From NCBI GenBank assembly GCA_963682175.1, contig OY821787.1, positions 17,896,501-17,960,500 on the forward strand: 64,000 nt of DNA, written 5' to 3'. Below, piece by piece: positions 1-10,911 of this stretch; the first letter of the stretch is position 1; each line of letters begins with the position of its first letter. The notes beneath the pieces were generated by a model, which did no database searches, was not told where the DNA came from, and saw only the letters and a list, made by a program, of their open reading frames with translations. The position numbers were made by a program, and so were the translations under genes. This DNA is from Triglochin maritima (lineage: Eukaryota; Streptophyta; Magnoliopsida; Alismatales; Juncaginaceae).

Positions 1-613
1 ACATGGTAAGACAAAAGATGAATATAATGCTAGACTTGATCTTGTTGACCTTGGTATACGCACAAGGCTGACACCAGGGGAGAAAGGAGATCGTAGCTAC
101 ATACCTCCAACTTGTTATACATTGTCTAGAAAGGAGAACCACATTCTCTGTCAATGTTTGCATGATGTAAGGGTTCCACAGGGTTATTGTTCAAATATTA
201 GCACTCTTGTTGTTATAAAGGATTTGAAACTTGTGGGGATGGTCTCGCGATTACCACACTTTAATGCAAAAGTTGTTACCCGTTGCACTGAGATCCATAC
301 TACGGAAACATGTTAGACATGCCATAATAAAGCTCTGTTCCTTTTCGACAAGATTTGCAGTAAAGTGGTCGATCCCATGTAGTTAGATCGGTTATAGAAT
401 GAAATTGTGGTCACAATCTGTCAGTTGGAGATGTATTTCCACCTGCTTTTTTTGACACTATGATTCATCTAGTTATTCATGTGGTTAGAGAAGTTAAATT
501 GTATGTACCCATTTTTTAAGGTGGATGTATTCTTTCGAATGCTAAATGAAAGTGTTGAAAGGTCATTGTAAAAATCGTCAAAGGGGCTAGATGCTAGTAT
601 TGTTGAAGGATAC
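1..613 (+). pseudogene. CACTA-1 TNP2 transposase, middle part (end of Transposase_21, DUF4218)
   Basis: The + strand reads as the TNP2-type transposase that cuts CACTA elements at their ends. Residues GKTKDEYNARLDL, then YIPPTCYTLSRKE and VPQGYCSNIS, match the end of the Transposase_21 region. After about 300 the frame shifts and gives the DUF4218 landmarks IIKLCSFF, NEIVVTICQLEMYFP and HLVIHVVREVKL. In-frame stops near 379 and 391 and frame changes near 430 and 510 break it. The sequence stops at ...VEGY at 613, where gypsy element G1 begins, and resumes at 12475 with IVDEVIEFC. The 5' exons lie left of the window. Family identity is clear; exact frameshift positions are approximate. Confidence 0.85.
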
Positions 614-1863
614 TGATTAGTAACATATAATGCATCAAATTCATGCTATATATCATTTATTTTACCCCAATATTATGCTACTCAAGTGTTTGTTGAAGTG
701 TTTCAGGAGTTAGGTAATGAAGAAAAGGAAGGGAGCAAAAATGACCTAAATGTAATAAGAATGGACTTAATTGAAGACTTCTGGACCCATTTGTAATGCA
801 CAAGGACTGGATCGCAAATCAGGAAGGACCCAAGTGAACAGTAGGAGGGACTTGATGGTAAAGAACATAATATTGGGCCACAAGAGTTGAATCAGATAAG
901 TATTTCTCCAATTAAAACCAAATCGGGTCGAGATAGTGGACTAGAGCTTCACCACATGTACCAATCAAAGAAATAAAACATCAGTCAAAATTTCAACCTG
1001 ATCGGACCTATTTGATGCAATTTCTTTGATGTTGTTGTTTGCTTAATCTTGTTTTTCTTCATTTCCATTATGGGTTTATGTTGTTTTTATGCTTTCTTTA
1101 GTTTAGATATGAGTAGGGAGTCGTCCATTCCCATTTCGAGCGGTGGAGAAGAAGGTGATGGGATTATGTGATGTATGAGGTGTGTGTGTGTGTTAATCTT
1201 AATCCTTTGAGCCTTACATGATTTCCATAACCATCTAATGAGATTTCACTCTTATCTTTGATGTGCTAATGCTCTTGAGTGAAGCTTAGCACATGCTTAG
1301 ATTAGTGGGCCTATTTTATGGGGAATGATGAGGTGAGGATAAGGATGGAGTGGAAGAAGGAAACAAGACATGTGCATGCATGTGCTCATGTTGGTTTTAT
1401 CCTAATTAATGTCTTGTATGTTATAATGATTGTGATAAATCTTGTTTCATGTGGAGACATAGTTGGATTTGAGTCATGATGCATGTGAACATATTTGCTT
1501 TACTTCAATTATTGTCTTGTATGTTTTAATGATAATGTTTATTCTTATCTCAAGTGGAGGCAAAGTTGAATTTGAGTTTTATGGATTTGTTGTGTCACAT
1601 GTTTTGATGAGCACATTTGGACCTACACACAACACACATTTTTCGTATTCACATTCTTTCTCTACCACCTCAGGGGTTTAGTTTTCATTGATCATTTTTC
1701 CGATTTCCCATGGATTGTAGTTTAATTGTGATCATATCTCTCTCTTCGGCTCCCCCACTTGAGTATCGTGAATTTGACTCACACACGTTCTCTGTGGACA
1801 TACCCGTATTTGCCTCCGCTTCAACGTGGCCGTGCACTTGCGGTATTTTCATTGATTCAATCA
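614..1863 (+). repeat. G1 5' LTR, internally deleted
   Basis: Starts TGATTAGTAACATATAATG and ends ...TTGATTCAATCA. It aligns with 10912-12469 over its length, except that about 300 bases present at roughly 11311-11632 are missing near 1015. That lost part includes the TATA-like tatatata seen at 11457, so this LTR has probably lost its promoter. The 3' part keeps the gypsy-family tail with gtgcacttgcgg (about 1831-1842). Confidence 0.8.
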
Positions 1864-1945
1864 ATGCATGTGAACATATTAGCTTCATTTCAATTATTGT
1901 CTTGTATGTTTTAATGATAAGGTTTTTATCTTATTTCATGTGCAC
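1864..1945 (+). repeat. Extra copy of an internal LTR segment beside the G1 5' LTR
   Basis: Begins atgcatgtgaacatatta and repeats a segment found inside the LTR at about 1481-1554 and 12082-12158. It sits where the tRNA-Asp primer site and leader should begin. It is a rearrangement scar, perhaps from unequal recombination or template switching. The next 90 bases (1946-2035) show nothing I can name. Confidence 0.6.
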
Positions 1946-2035
1946 AAAAAGTTAGAGTAGAGTTTATTCTAGTCAGACTCTACCCCAGCGGGTTGACCCA
2001 AAAGACCCCTTTCTTGATCAAACCTTCAAGCGTTC

Positions 2036-3126
2036 ATGCATAGCAAGCAAAGTTCGCTCAAAACTTTGGAAGTGCAAGTTAGCCAGTTGGCTCATCAGCT
2101 CCATAAACGTGAGAATGGTCAATTCCCTAGTCAACCAGAGGTGAATCCCCAGGATACCCAATCTCAAGGAAGGCCACAAGTGCTTCTAGCTACCTCTGAA
2201 CTGACCCATCATGTTAATGTGATTAATACTTTGAGGTCAGGTAAGGAGGTGGACAACCAAATAGGATTGCCTTCCTTGCAATCACCATCTCTTGGGGTCA
2301 CCAGACCTGCGGTGATACCCACATCTATGAGGGAGCCGGATACTGAGATTCCCTCAACGAATACTTCCACGAAGGGGCTTAATCCTAAGGTTTGCTCTAC
2401 TTTTATTTCGACAATGGGGCCAAACCCTGACGTTCCCTTGTCTCAACATGTGTCGAAGGAATCCGAGTTTGAGGTTCCGTCGCAAGACACTTATGCCTTG
2501 AAGGCCCCTTTTCCTGAGCGCCTGAAAATTAAAACTTCGGATCAGCATGACAACATGCTTGAGATCATTCGGCAAGTTAAGGTGAACATTCTGTTGTTGC
2601 AGGTGATTCAACAGATGCCACCTTATGCCATGGTTCTCAAGGATTTATGCACCAAAAATAGAAAAACCCATTTCCCAAGAAAGCTTTTCTTGCAGCAAAT
2701 GTGAGTTCATTGTTGGCACAACCCACGCCAGTCAAATACAGGGACCCTGGTTGCCCTACTATTTATTGTGTGATTGGTGAGGTGTCAATACATCTAGCTT
2801 TATTGGACCTAGGTGCATCTGTCAATCTGCTGCCATATTCGGTTTACGTCCACCTCGGTCTTGGAGACCTTAAACAAAAAAAACCACTCTTCAACTGACT
2901 GATTGGTCAATGAAGAAATCGAGGGGCATGGTGGAAGATGTTCTTATCAAAGTGGGTGCATTTATCCAGTCGATTTCTTTGTTTTGGATACTGAACCTGT
3001 GCCAAACTGACTTGGACAAATTCCTGTTATTTTGGGACGACCATTTCTAGCGACTTCCAATGCCTTGATCAATTGCCGTAATGGTCTGATGCACTTGACA
3101 TTCTAGGATCGTGTATCGTCGAATTA
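2036..3126 (+). pseudogene. G1 gag C-terminus and retroviral-type protease, Athila/Tat-like
   Basis: Residues LKTLEVQVSQLAHQLHKREN followed by FPSQPEVNPQ match the G3 gag region after its zinc knuckle (about 35900-36000). A linker (APFPERLK, then QVKVNILLLQVIQQMPPYA) leads to the protease, with CPTIYCVIGE and the active-site strand LLDLGASVNLLPYSVY. DLG replaces the usual D-T/S-G triplet, as is normal in Athila-type proteases. Frames change near 2700 and again after about 2898; the tail (ILGRPFLATSNALINCRNGL equivalent, about 3025-3090) is still readable in pieces. Capsid and zinc knuckle are missing. The match to gypsy ends near 3126, where another LTR fragment starts. Confidence 0.8.
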
Positions 3127-3129
3127 TCT

Positions 3130-3620
3130 AATCACTTTTAGGGTTAATTAACCTCTACCTGCTCAATCAAAGATGTGCAGTGGAAATTAAAATAAAAGCA
3201 AGTAAAGACAAGAAATTCAGCAAACCACAAAAGGCCCCAGAAGATTTTATAGAGGTTCGGCCTCCCGCCTACTTTCTCTCTTGCAAGCTCCGCTCAATCT
3301 CCCTCGAGCTCCGCATACGTCTTCACTATCAATCTCGTTCCGGACTGAGATTAAGCCTTTTACAACACAAGCTCCGCAAACAACCCTTGCTAACTTGATT
3401 TCTTCCTCTCACAACCCGAGAGGGAACACTTCGGGCCTTAACCGAAATCCTTGCTTCTTGATAGACAATTGAGTGGAACAATCACTCTCGAGCATGTGCA
3501 CAATGATCTAAAGTGTGGAAGTTTGGCTTGGAGAGTAGGATTGGGGAATTTGGATCTTGGGAGTTTCTCTAAGATGTATTGGACAATTTGGAGTGTAAGA
3601 GTTGTTTAATTGTGTCTTGG
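3130..3620 (+). repeat. Fragment of a Sirevirus-like copia LTR
   Basis: Contains taatcacttt, gaggttcgg, ctctcttgcaagctccgctc and cacaacccgagaggga in the same order as the solo LTR at 14338 and the C3 LTRs at 27700 and 52650. It lacks the true LTR start and stops abruptly at 3620, where C1 LTR sequence begins without a recognisable end. No target duplication was found. It is a recombination or deletion scar rather than a clean insertion. Confidence 0.65.
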
Positions 3621-3621
3621 T

Positions 3622-3992
3622 AACGATCTACAGGTTCAGGAGTACCTTCTTGGAGAGAACCTGTGGCAGCGGAATGGATCGGCGATCACCTCACGGAATC
3701 CTCTGGAGCACCGGTCGGTCTTCTACTCTCTTGGAGAAGAAGCACGAGTCCACAACCCAAGAGTCCACGGATTGACTTGGTGGAGGTGGAGGGACGAATG
3801 GGAGAGAGAGGGAGAGGTGGCGGCTAGGGTTTGGTGGGGCTAGGGTTTGCACACATGAACATCCATCCAATGGGAGGCTCCCCTCCTTATATAGATGGCC
3901 CCACCCTAAACACTAAATGTGTAGTCCAATGGGGATGCGCCATGTGTCAGTGCTTTGGGCAAATATCTTATTAATCCTAGATTAATCCAATA
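3622..3992 (-). repeat. C1 3' LTR (truncated at its outer end)
   Basis: Nearly identical to 10408-10783 (taacgatctacaggttcagg through gattaatccaata). The outermost ~14 bases seen in the other copy (tgttagtttat...) are replaced by unrelated sequence. The polypurine tract gtgggaga lies directly inside, read on the minus strand at 3993-4003. Confidence 0.8.
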
Positions 3993-4003
3993 TCTCCCAC
4001 TTG

Positions 4004-5199
4004 CACAATAGCACGATAACAACATGTCATCTGCCTTTGTGTCCCTGACACATATGCATATATCCCTGATACATACAATCACATAATGGCAATATATCAC
4101 CTCTCTATGTGTCCCCGACACACATGTATACATCCCTGATATATACAACTATTCCTCTCTCCAAGAACGCATCCACAATACGCAAGTCTCTAATCATGTA
4201 TCCCCGATACAAGATCATTTGTGTCCCCGACACATGCACTCTTCCGATCATACGGATAAATGGGTCGTGCGACCGGTGACGCATCTGCAATTAGGAGTCT
4301 CAAACTAGAAACCTTACTAGAAGGCCAGAATGACAACATCCTCACAAAAATAATAATTAAGCAGTCAAATGCACATCACTGTTCCCCAGGTTTACTCAGA
4401 AACTCATTTGACATGAATGGTATCTCGATCCCTCGAAGAGAATACCTTCTTGTCCTCAAGGTACTTGCTACTGTATCCAATACTGTTGGGTCCAGCAAAT
4501 ACTTTTAGTGCAGTCGAGTCAAACCTTTCCATTTGCCCCAGACCGAATCTGTCATGGTCATAGATAACATCCCAAAGTAGCCACATCAACCCTTTGCTTC
4601 ATTGTGTCGTCGAAGGTCACTGAGGGTAACTAATGACAATCAAGTCTTGGACTCACACAGTGAAGGAGCAGGGATCCATCCTTTCACTTCCCAATGGTCG
4701 CTCAACACATGTTGTATGACAAACATGTTATGGTGGATTATACTGTACACAACAGTATGGCTGTCTCTCAACACCATACAAGTCTTAGTCCAGTCGCACC
4801 CCCTCTGCGCCTGACCCGAGCTTCATCATTGTCGCCTTAACACCATACAGGTGCCACCTGGCACCACATGTGCTGCTCGCACTTGGCTTCTATAGGTCAC
4901 ATGAATCGTGAGAACATTCATGTCAATCCTCACCAACATAGAGGATCTCATCTTGATTCCTAATCAAGGCGACTGTTCTATCATGAACTGCTCTGGATCT
5001 ATCATACAAGATCTCTTCATGATCAATCTCATCTCTGCTCGCTATCAAAAGTGCCAGAGGCGAATGCTCGTGTGAGTGAGCATTCTTCAGCCTATTGATA
5101 GAATAATATTTTATGCTAGAACAACTACATCAACCAAACAGATATAGTCGAAAGGAAAAACACAATCACTCATAAAAGGAAGTCAGACATGCCAATACA
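4004..5199 (-). other. C1 3' untranslated region with small inverted repeats
   Basis: Noncoding stretch between pol and the polypurine tract. From about 4038 to 4230 it holds alternating short units, tgtccc(c/t)gacaca and tatcccygatac, each able to pair with itself as a small hairpin. Open frames across it are short and match nothing I know. Confidence 0.5.
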
Positions 5200-5860
5200 T
5201 CAAAGTCTGCGTAAGCCTAAGGACTTCACATGAGACACAAATGAGTCCTTAGCTATGGCTTTGGTAAGAGGGTCAGCTACCATAAGACTAGTAGATACAT
5301 GTCTTAACACAACTTCCTTTCTCGCTATAATGTCCTTCACAAAGTGCTCCATGCTTGGGTTGGACTGGTATCGACTCACCATTCCCACAACATAACAAAT
5401 GTCTGGCCTAGTACACATCATAGAGTACATGAGGCTTCCCACAACATTGGAGTATGGAACCTTGTCCATTTTGGCCTTCTCTTCAGGAGTCTCAGGATGC
5501 TTATCAAGGCTTAAGTGCAAACCCTTCTCAACAGGAGTGTCGATTGGTTTGCATTTGTCCATATGGTATTTCTTTAAGATGTCGTTAATGTAAGTCTCTT
5601 GAGACAATCCCAGAAGTCTCTTGGACCTATCTCTAACAATCTTGACACCAAGGACGTAGCTAGCTTCACCCATGTCCTTCATATCAAACGTGGAGGACAA
5701 CCACTCTTTAGTGGATTTCAGCAACTCTTTTGCTATTGCCAGCCATGAGTATGTCATTAATATACAAGGTTAGAATGACAAATTTACCATTGGATCTCTT
5801 AACGTACACACAGTGATCTTCCTCAAGCATAGAGAACGCATTCTCTGATATAGCTTGATG
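5200..5860 (-). pseudogene. C1 reverse transcriptase C-terminus joined to end of RNase H
   Basis: Minus-strand remnant of the copia RT-RNase H. The metal-binding motif reads YINDILMAGN (about 5744-5775) where YVDDILLAGN is usual, so the first catalytic Asp is Asn. A frameshift follows, then STFDMKDMGEASYVLG, LGLSQETYI and PYSNVVGSLMYSM with MCTRPDICYVVG. At about 5340 the frame runs from EHFVKDIIARKEVVL straight into LMVADPLTKAI, which skips nearly all of RNase H. Upstream, the polypeptide of the integrase ORF joins this part near 5870 with the RT fingers missing. The element cannot have copied itself in this form. Confidence 0.85.
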
Positions 5861-7349
5861 GAAGCGAATGTTCTACTGTCTTTTGGTTCGGCGGTAAGTC
5901 GACCAAGTCCCAGACTCGATTAACTTTCATCGACTCCAACTCTTCCTTTATAGCTTCTAACCACTCTTTAGCATTTGGACCTTGCAAAGCCTCTTTCAAG
6001 GTCTTCGGTTCTTGCTCATCGATTACTGTCATCCCGGATGATTCATAATCAATTTCTTCTTGAGCTATCATGAGGTCCTCTTCCTCTAAGCGAAATCGCC
6101 TACGAGGAATGAGCCCGCGTTTACTTCGACGCAGATGGGTATCTGATGGCTCATCCTCCGTGAGAGCTATCAGATCCTCAGCATTGCTGCTCCCACTAGG
6201 ATTGACTGGTGGAACCTCATGTTCAACTTCCAGATCCTGATCCCATGGAGTGGCAATGTCCTCATCTTGTTGTTCAAAGAAGTCCACTGACTCTTTGATA
6301 GCTCCAGCAAGGGTTGGAAAATCATTTTCCAAGAATGTGGCATCCCTAGACTCCAGTTCCGTCCTTCTTTCATTCTTGTCTAACCCGATAAAAACATAAC
6401 CTTTGGAGAGATCACTGTATTTTGCAAAGATACACTTTTTCCCTCTAGGTCCTAGTTTTCCATATCGGTGACTAGTAGAATGAATGTATGCCGTGCATCC
6501 CCAAGGACGCAGCAGACTAAAATCAGGCTTCCGTCCAATCCATAACTCATATGGAGTTGAGGGAACTGATTTTGTTGGACTTCTATTGAGGATATAGGCA
6601 GCAGTCATTAGAGCATCTCCCCAAAACGAAATTGGCAAGCTCGCATGCGCCATCATGGATCTAACCATGTCTAGCAACGTTCTATTCGTTCTCTCGACAA
6701 CACCATTTTGCTGAGGAGTATAAGGCATAGTGAGTTGTCTAGATATCCCTTTTTCATCACATAACTCTTTAAACATTATGGAGAGATACTCCCCAACTCT
6801 GTCCGTTCTGAGAGTTTTTATCTTATTATCCAATTGATTCTCTACCAAGCTCATGAATCTCTTAAAGCATTCTAGAGCTTCTGACTTGTGAGAAATAAGA
6901 TAAATATGACCATATCTAGTGTAGTCATCAATAAATGTGATGAAGTAACTTTGTCCATGTCTAGTACGCACATTCAAAGGTCCACCAATATCCGAGTGAA
7001 TTAATTCTAAAGGAGAAGTAGCCCTAATGGCTTTTCCGAACGGTTTTCTAGTTGCCTTTCCAGCTAGACAAGATTCACAGGTTGGCAATTCAAATTTGGA
7101 GCATTCTCCTAATACCCCCTCATTTGCCAACCTGTTCATCCGGTCAACACCAATGTGACCTATTCTAGCATGCCACATAACTGAATCTTTATTCATGGAA
7201 CTTTGGCTCATAAAGGCACTAGTATTACGATTGAAATCATAAATTGCGTCCAACACAATAAAACCGTCTGAAAGAAAGGCACGTCCATAATAAATGTTAG
7301 CAAGGTATAAACCCATATCATTGTTCTCAAAAAACAACTTTAAAACCAT
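5861..7349 (-). pseudogene. C1 integrase and start of reverse transcriptase
   Basis: A long minus-strand frame with the copia integrase in order: HHCC zinc-binding part ([16 protein letters not shown] ... CESCLAGK), catalytic core with [18 protein letters not shown] and [13 protein letters not shown] giving the D-D(35)E spacing, then [14 protein letters not shown] and the C-terminal domain. VGE replaces the usual GGE beside the second Asp. The RT start [10 protein letters not shown] is visible near 5890, after which the match breaks off. The protein would paste retrotransposon cDNA into chromosomes. The frame itself is open for about 500 codons but ends in the deleted RT. Confidence 0.9.
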
Positions 7350-7590
7350 GTCTCATCAAAACAACAACAGAAATAATATTTTGCCGTATACCTGGTGCAT
7401 ACAACACGTCGTGATGTAATAGGATCCGGCCACTTCGCAAAGCCACTTTGCATGTGCCAACTCCAAGAACTTCAATGTTAGTGTTGTTCGCCATGTTTAT
7501 TCGCCTCCCACTTGGAACACGGCGATATTCCACGAAGGCAGAACGATCCTTTGTTACGTGGTCCGTGGCACCTGAATCCACAATCCACAC
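7327..7590 (-). pseudogene. C1 aspartic protease
   Basis: Minus-strand frame with the copia protease signature WIVDSGATDHVT followed by NTNIEVLGVGTCKV and LHHDVLYAPGIRQNIISV. DSG is the catalytic triplet. It lies between the gag zinc knuckle and the integrase as in all Ty1/copia elements. It overlaps the next frame at 7327-7349, where a frame change separates it from the integrase. Confidence 0.85.
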
Positions 7591-7639
7591 CGGAAATGAT
7601 AAGTGAGCATCACAGAACTAGTCACGTTACAATTCGAGG

Positions 7640-8506
7640 GTTTACACAAAGTAATTACCTTTTGCTCAGTGCACTCACGAGCAAAATGTCCAGTCTTTCG
7701 GCAGTTAAAACAAGTCACATTAGACTTATCTTTCCCACCTCCTGATCCTCGAGGTCGTTTCTTTTCAGCTTTGTTTTCTGTTTTGTTCTTATTTGCACCC
7801 TTCTTGCCTTTAAATCCCTGAGCTCTATCTCTTTTGCGCTTAAAACCTGCACTCCTCCTCCTTCAGCAGCAAACACTTCAGTTAGAGGGGCTTCCGCAAG
7901 CATGCGGTCCTCCTCCATCTCTAGGTGTTTTGCGGCCTGGTCAAATGTCCTGATCTCATCAGCATGGGTCAAATGGACCTTCATATGCTCTCAACTCTTC
8001 GAAGGCAATGATCTGATGAGAGCAGACACTTGCTCCTCATCGGTCTTAGCACGACCAGCAGCACTCAGCTCGCTAATCATGTTTGACATTGCGGTAATAT
8101 GCTGCCTCATTGTGTGACCTTGGCGCATTTTATACCCATCAAACATGAGCCCAAGCTGGCAGGCCCTTGTGACGGAGGTCACTCTGTACAAAAACTTCAT
8201 ACCTTCCCACAACGCCTTTGCAGTTCGCAATTTTTCGAACCGCAGTAACAGATCATCTCGCATCGAACTCAGAATTGTAATGCGAGCAATACGGTCTTTC
8301 TTTTTCCATGCATTATAGACATCCATATTTCCGCGATGCTGCGCAGTGTTCCCCTCCTCGGGGGGAGACATAGTTTGGGTTATATTTTCTAACATGTCCT
8401 GATCCTCTAAGAGATACTCAATTTTACGATGCCAGAGATCGTAATTCCTTTCATTGAGTTTATCTCCTCGAGTCAGATCAGCGACAATGCTTTTGGAAGC
8501 AGCCAT
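7640..8506 (-). pseudogene. C1 gag (UBN2-type capsid and CCHC zinc knuckle)
   Basis: The ATG at 8504-8506 (minus) starts MAASKSIVADLTRGDKLN, followed by NYDLWHRKIEYLL and YKMRQGHTMRQHI, typical of the UBN2 gag family that forms the particle core. The frame ends with ALIRSLPSKS and a stop near 7991, then goes on in the same sense (MKVHLTHADEIRTFDQAAKHL) to about 7840. A CCHC knuckle, CFNCRKTGHFAREC, is readable near 7680-7720 in another frame. One internal stop and at least one frameshift break the gene. Confidence 0.85.
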
Positions 8507-10388
8507 AAAAAATCTAGGACAAAAACACATAGCGATACATGAGTTCTAGCATAAAATACAACGAGCTACAATAGTCATAAAAAAATAAACTGACTTAATA
8601 GCTATAGCATTCAGACCAAAAGAAAACATAAAGCATTCGATCAAATCCTCATGCAATAGTTAATAAAGCCATTTTACTAATCTATATATTGAGCTCCATC
8701 ATGATTTAGAGACCCCAAAAAAACATTTAAATCATGGCAAATCAGCAAATAAAGAAACTATTGCCGCCGGTTGCAATGTGGTTTACAGAAAACACTTCTA
8801 CCTTGCAACTCCCACTAGGCATGTATGTTAAAAAAAACGTTTCCTTTCAAAAAAATCAAACAAGATCACACAGAAATCGATTGCTACATTACTTCCATAT
8901 CAAGCTAAGGATCCCCCCATAGGGATTTAGCCTCTTAGACGAGAACCTGCATGAGCCTTATAGCAATAATATCGCAATAATAAAAAATAAAGGAGCCCCT
9001 CGTCTCCGTAGGGCAATAAACAGTCCACAGTCCATAATTATTACAGTCCATAAATATTACAGTCCATTGCGATATCTATTGCAAATAGAAATGAATGAAT
9101 GAAATTACGCTCAACTCTCAATAAGGCAGTAAATAAAATCAGCAACCATTCATTCCATATAGGCACAATCTTTCCATACGTTAGCACAATCCGACGTATG
9201 AAAAAAATACCATAAAGTGTGCACCTCTTTCAATCAAGAAGGAAGTTAAGCATAAGGAAACAATGCATTTATGGTGCACGAATATTGGTAAAAAACGTGT
9301 TAGGTAATAACAACCAATCTCCACAATAATCATTCTCAAAACAGAATTTTTTTTCTTCTTTCCCTAATCAATATAATCGTGATAGCACAAAAAATTATCC
9401 TACTTTGATTTGGAAAGAAAAAATCCAAAATTCTATTGTGGAGAGCAACACATATTTGTGCATCAAAGGAAAGCATTCAAAAATACTTTTAAGGCAATAA
9501 AACTCTAGCCCATAATATCCCCTCAAAAAATTTCAGAATTACCCAATCTTTCCTTAATCAATATAAGCATGCAATCAACAATAATTATGCTACTTGTATT
9601 GGAAAGAAAAATTCGAAATTCTTTGGTGGAGGGTAACACATAAATGCACATATGATGAAAAGGAAATATTTCAAATGAAATGCATGCTATCATTCCCAAA
9701 AAAAATCCAAAAATCCTTAATGAGATCAACATATATGTGCATTTAATCATAAAGGAAATATTTCAAATGAAATGCAAGCTATCATTCCAAAAAAAATATT
9801 TCCGAATTATACAATATGGTAACTCAATATTCATGTATGTGCATGATTTTACAATAAACATCTAATCCTAGATGCATGCACATGTGATTAAAAATTACAT
9901 ATACATGAATAAGGCAACAAGCATCTAACCTTAGATGTATGCACAATCAAATCATACAATCCGAAATGTATGATCACATTATATGATACATGCAATAATT
10001 AACTCTTGTAAAATTATCATCATATTTCAAACAACAAATATGCGCATATCATCAAGAACACACAAACTCTTGCCGCAAGCTTGAAGGATGAAAGAAATAT
10101 GCGCAACAAACATAGATTAACATGTAACCCTAGGTACATGCATAAAATGAAATCTAAGCTATGCGCAAGAATGAAATAATGATGAAACTTGTAATACAAT
10201 TCGCATGTAATGAAATGAATCAAGAAAACATGCGCAAGGGTGAGGAAATATGCCATCAAACCCTAGGCGCATGATGAAGAGAAAAAAACCACACATGTAT
10301 GCGATTTCTCTCAAAATAGCTACCGAAATTATTTCAACATATATGAAATAAGAAAGTGCTCAAAAAACATTCGGAGGTGACCAAGATG
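8507..10388 (-). other. C1 leader with degenerate direct repeats
   Basis: About 1.9 kb of AT-rich noncoding sequence between gag and the primer site. From about 9330 to 9815 there are roughly three degenerate copies of a 150-170 base unit. Each carries cyaatcaatataa, ggaaagaaaaa, aaattct and gca-cata-atgca blocks, and the later two share aaggaaatatttcaaatg. Short minus and plus frames here match nothing. Confidence 0.5.
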
Positions 10389-10401
10389 GCTCTGATACCA
10401 A
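10389..10401 (-). other. C1 primer-binding site (initiator tRNA-Met)
   Basis: The minus strand reads TGGTATCAGAGCC, the complement of the 3' end of plant initiator tRNA-Met used by most Ty1/copia elements. It lies directly inside the 5' LTR. Confidence 0.9.
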
Positions 10402-10783
10402 TGTTAGTTTATAACGATCTACAGGTTCAGGAGTACATTCTTGGAGAGAACCTGTGGCAGCGGAATGGATCGGCGATCACCTCACGGAATCCTCTGGAGC
10501 ACCGATCGGTCTTCTACTCTCTTGGAGAAGAAGCACGAGTCCACAACCCAAGAGTCCACGGATTGACTTGGTGGAGGTGGAGGGACGAATGGGAGAGAGA
10601 GGGAGAGGTGGCGGCTAGGGTTTGGTGGGGCTAGGGTTTGCACACATGAACATCCATCCAATGGCAGGCTCCCCTCCTTATATAGATGGCCCCACCCTAA
10701 ACCCTAAATGTGTAGTCCAATGGGGACACGCCATGTGTCAGTGCTTTGGGCAAATATCTTATTAATCCTAGATTAATCCAATA
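10402..10783 (-). repeat. C1 5' LTR
   Basis: The + strand runs from TGTTAGTTTATAACG to ATTAATCCAATA. It matches 3622-3992 with few differences by eye. A tatatagatgg stretch (10679 on) lies within. The + strand 92-codon frame from 10356 is an accident of the repeat, since the same frame appears at 3610. Confidence 0.85.
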
Positions 10784-10911
10784 GTAAGTGCAACCGTGAT
10801 TCCTACGAAAGTGAGTTTGTATTTCTTGTTTTTTATATGCTTTTCCTTTCTTTCATATTTTCTCTTCCTTTGTTTAGCTCAGGACTAGCAAAAGGTAAGT
10901 GTGGGGGTATT
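10784..10911 (+). other. End of G1 internal region with polypurine tract
   Basis: Contains aagtgcaaccgtgattccta and actagcaaaaggtaagtgtgggggtatt, which recur just before the 3' LTRs of G3 (39075-39186) and G2 (50460-50571). The purine run gtgggggtat next to the LTR is the plus-strand primer of this gypsy family. Confidence 0.75.

Larger units (their letters stand above)
3621..10783 (-). mobile_element. C1: defective Ty1/copia element, minus strand
   Basis: On the minus strand the order is 5' LTR (10402-10783), initiator tRNA-Met primer site (10389-10401), long leader, gag, protease, integrase, truncated RT and RNase H, 3' region, polypurine tract (3993-4003) and 3' LTR (about 3622-3992). Right of 10783 the gypsy 3' region resumes (taagtgcaaccgtgattcc, as in G3 and G2), so C1 sits inside G1. 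The left LTR lacks its outer end and abuts a Sirevirus-like LTR fragment, so no target duplication can be shown. The element seems to start TATTGG and end CTAACA. Confidence 0.8.

Noticed and set aside
3610..3840. 77-codon + frame, and its copy at 10356-10634
   Set aside because: It lies in the C1 LTR on the strand opposite to C1 transcription and is repeated only because the LTR is repeated.
4038..4230. CRISPR-like array of short units
   Set aside because: Units are irregular, imperfect and unspaced, within the 3' region of a plant retrotransposon.
9523..10259. Hydrophobic minus-strand frames that look like membrane proteins
   Set aside because: AT-rich leader repeats produce Phe/Leu/Ile-rich translations; no start context or homology.
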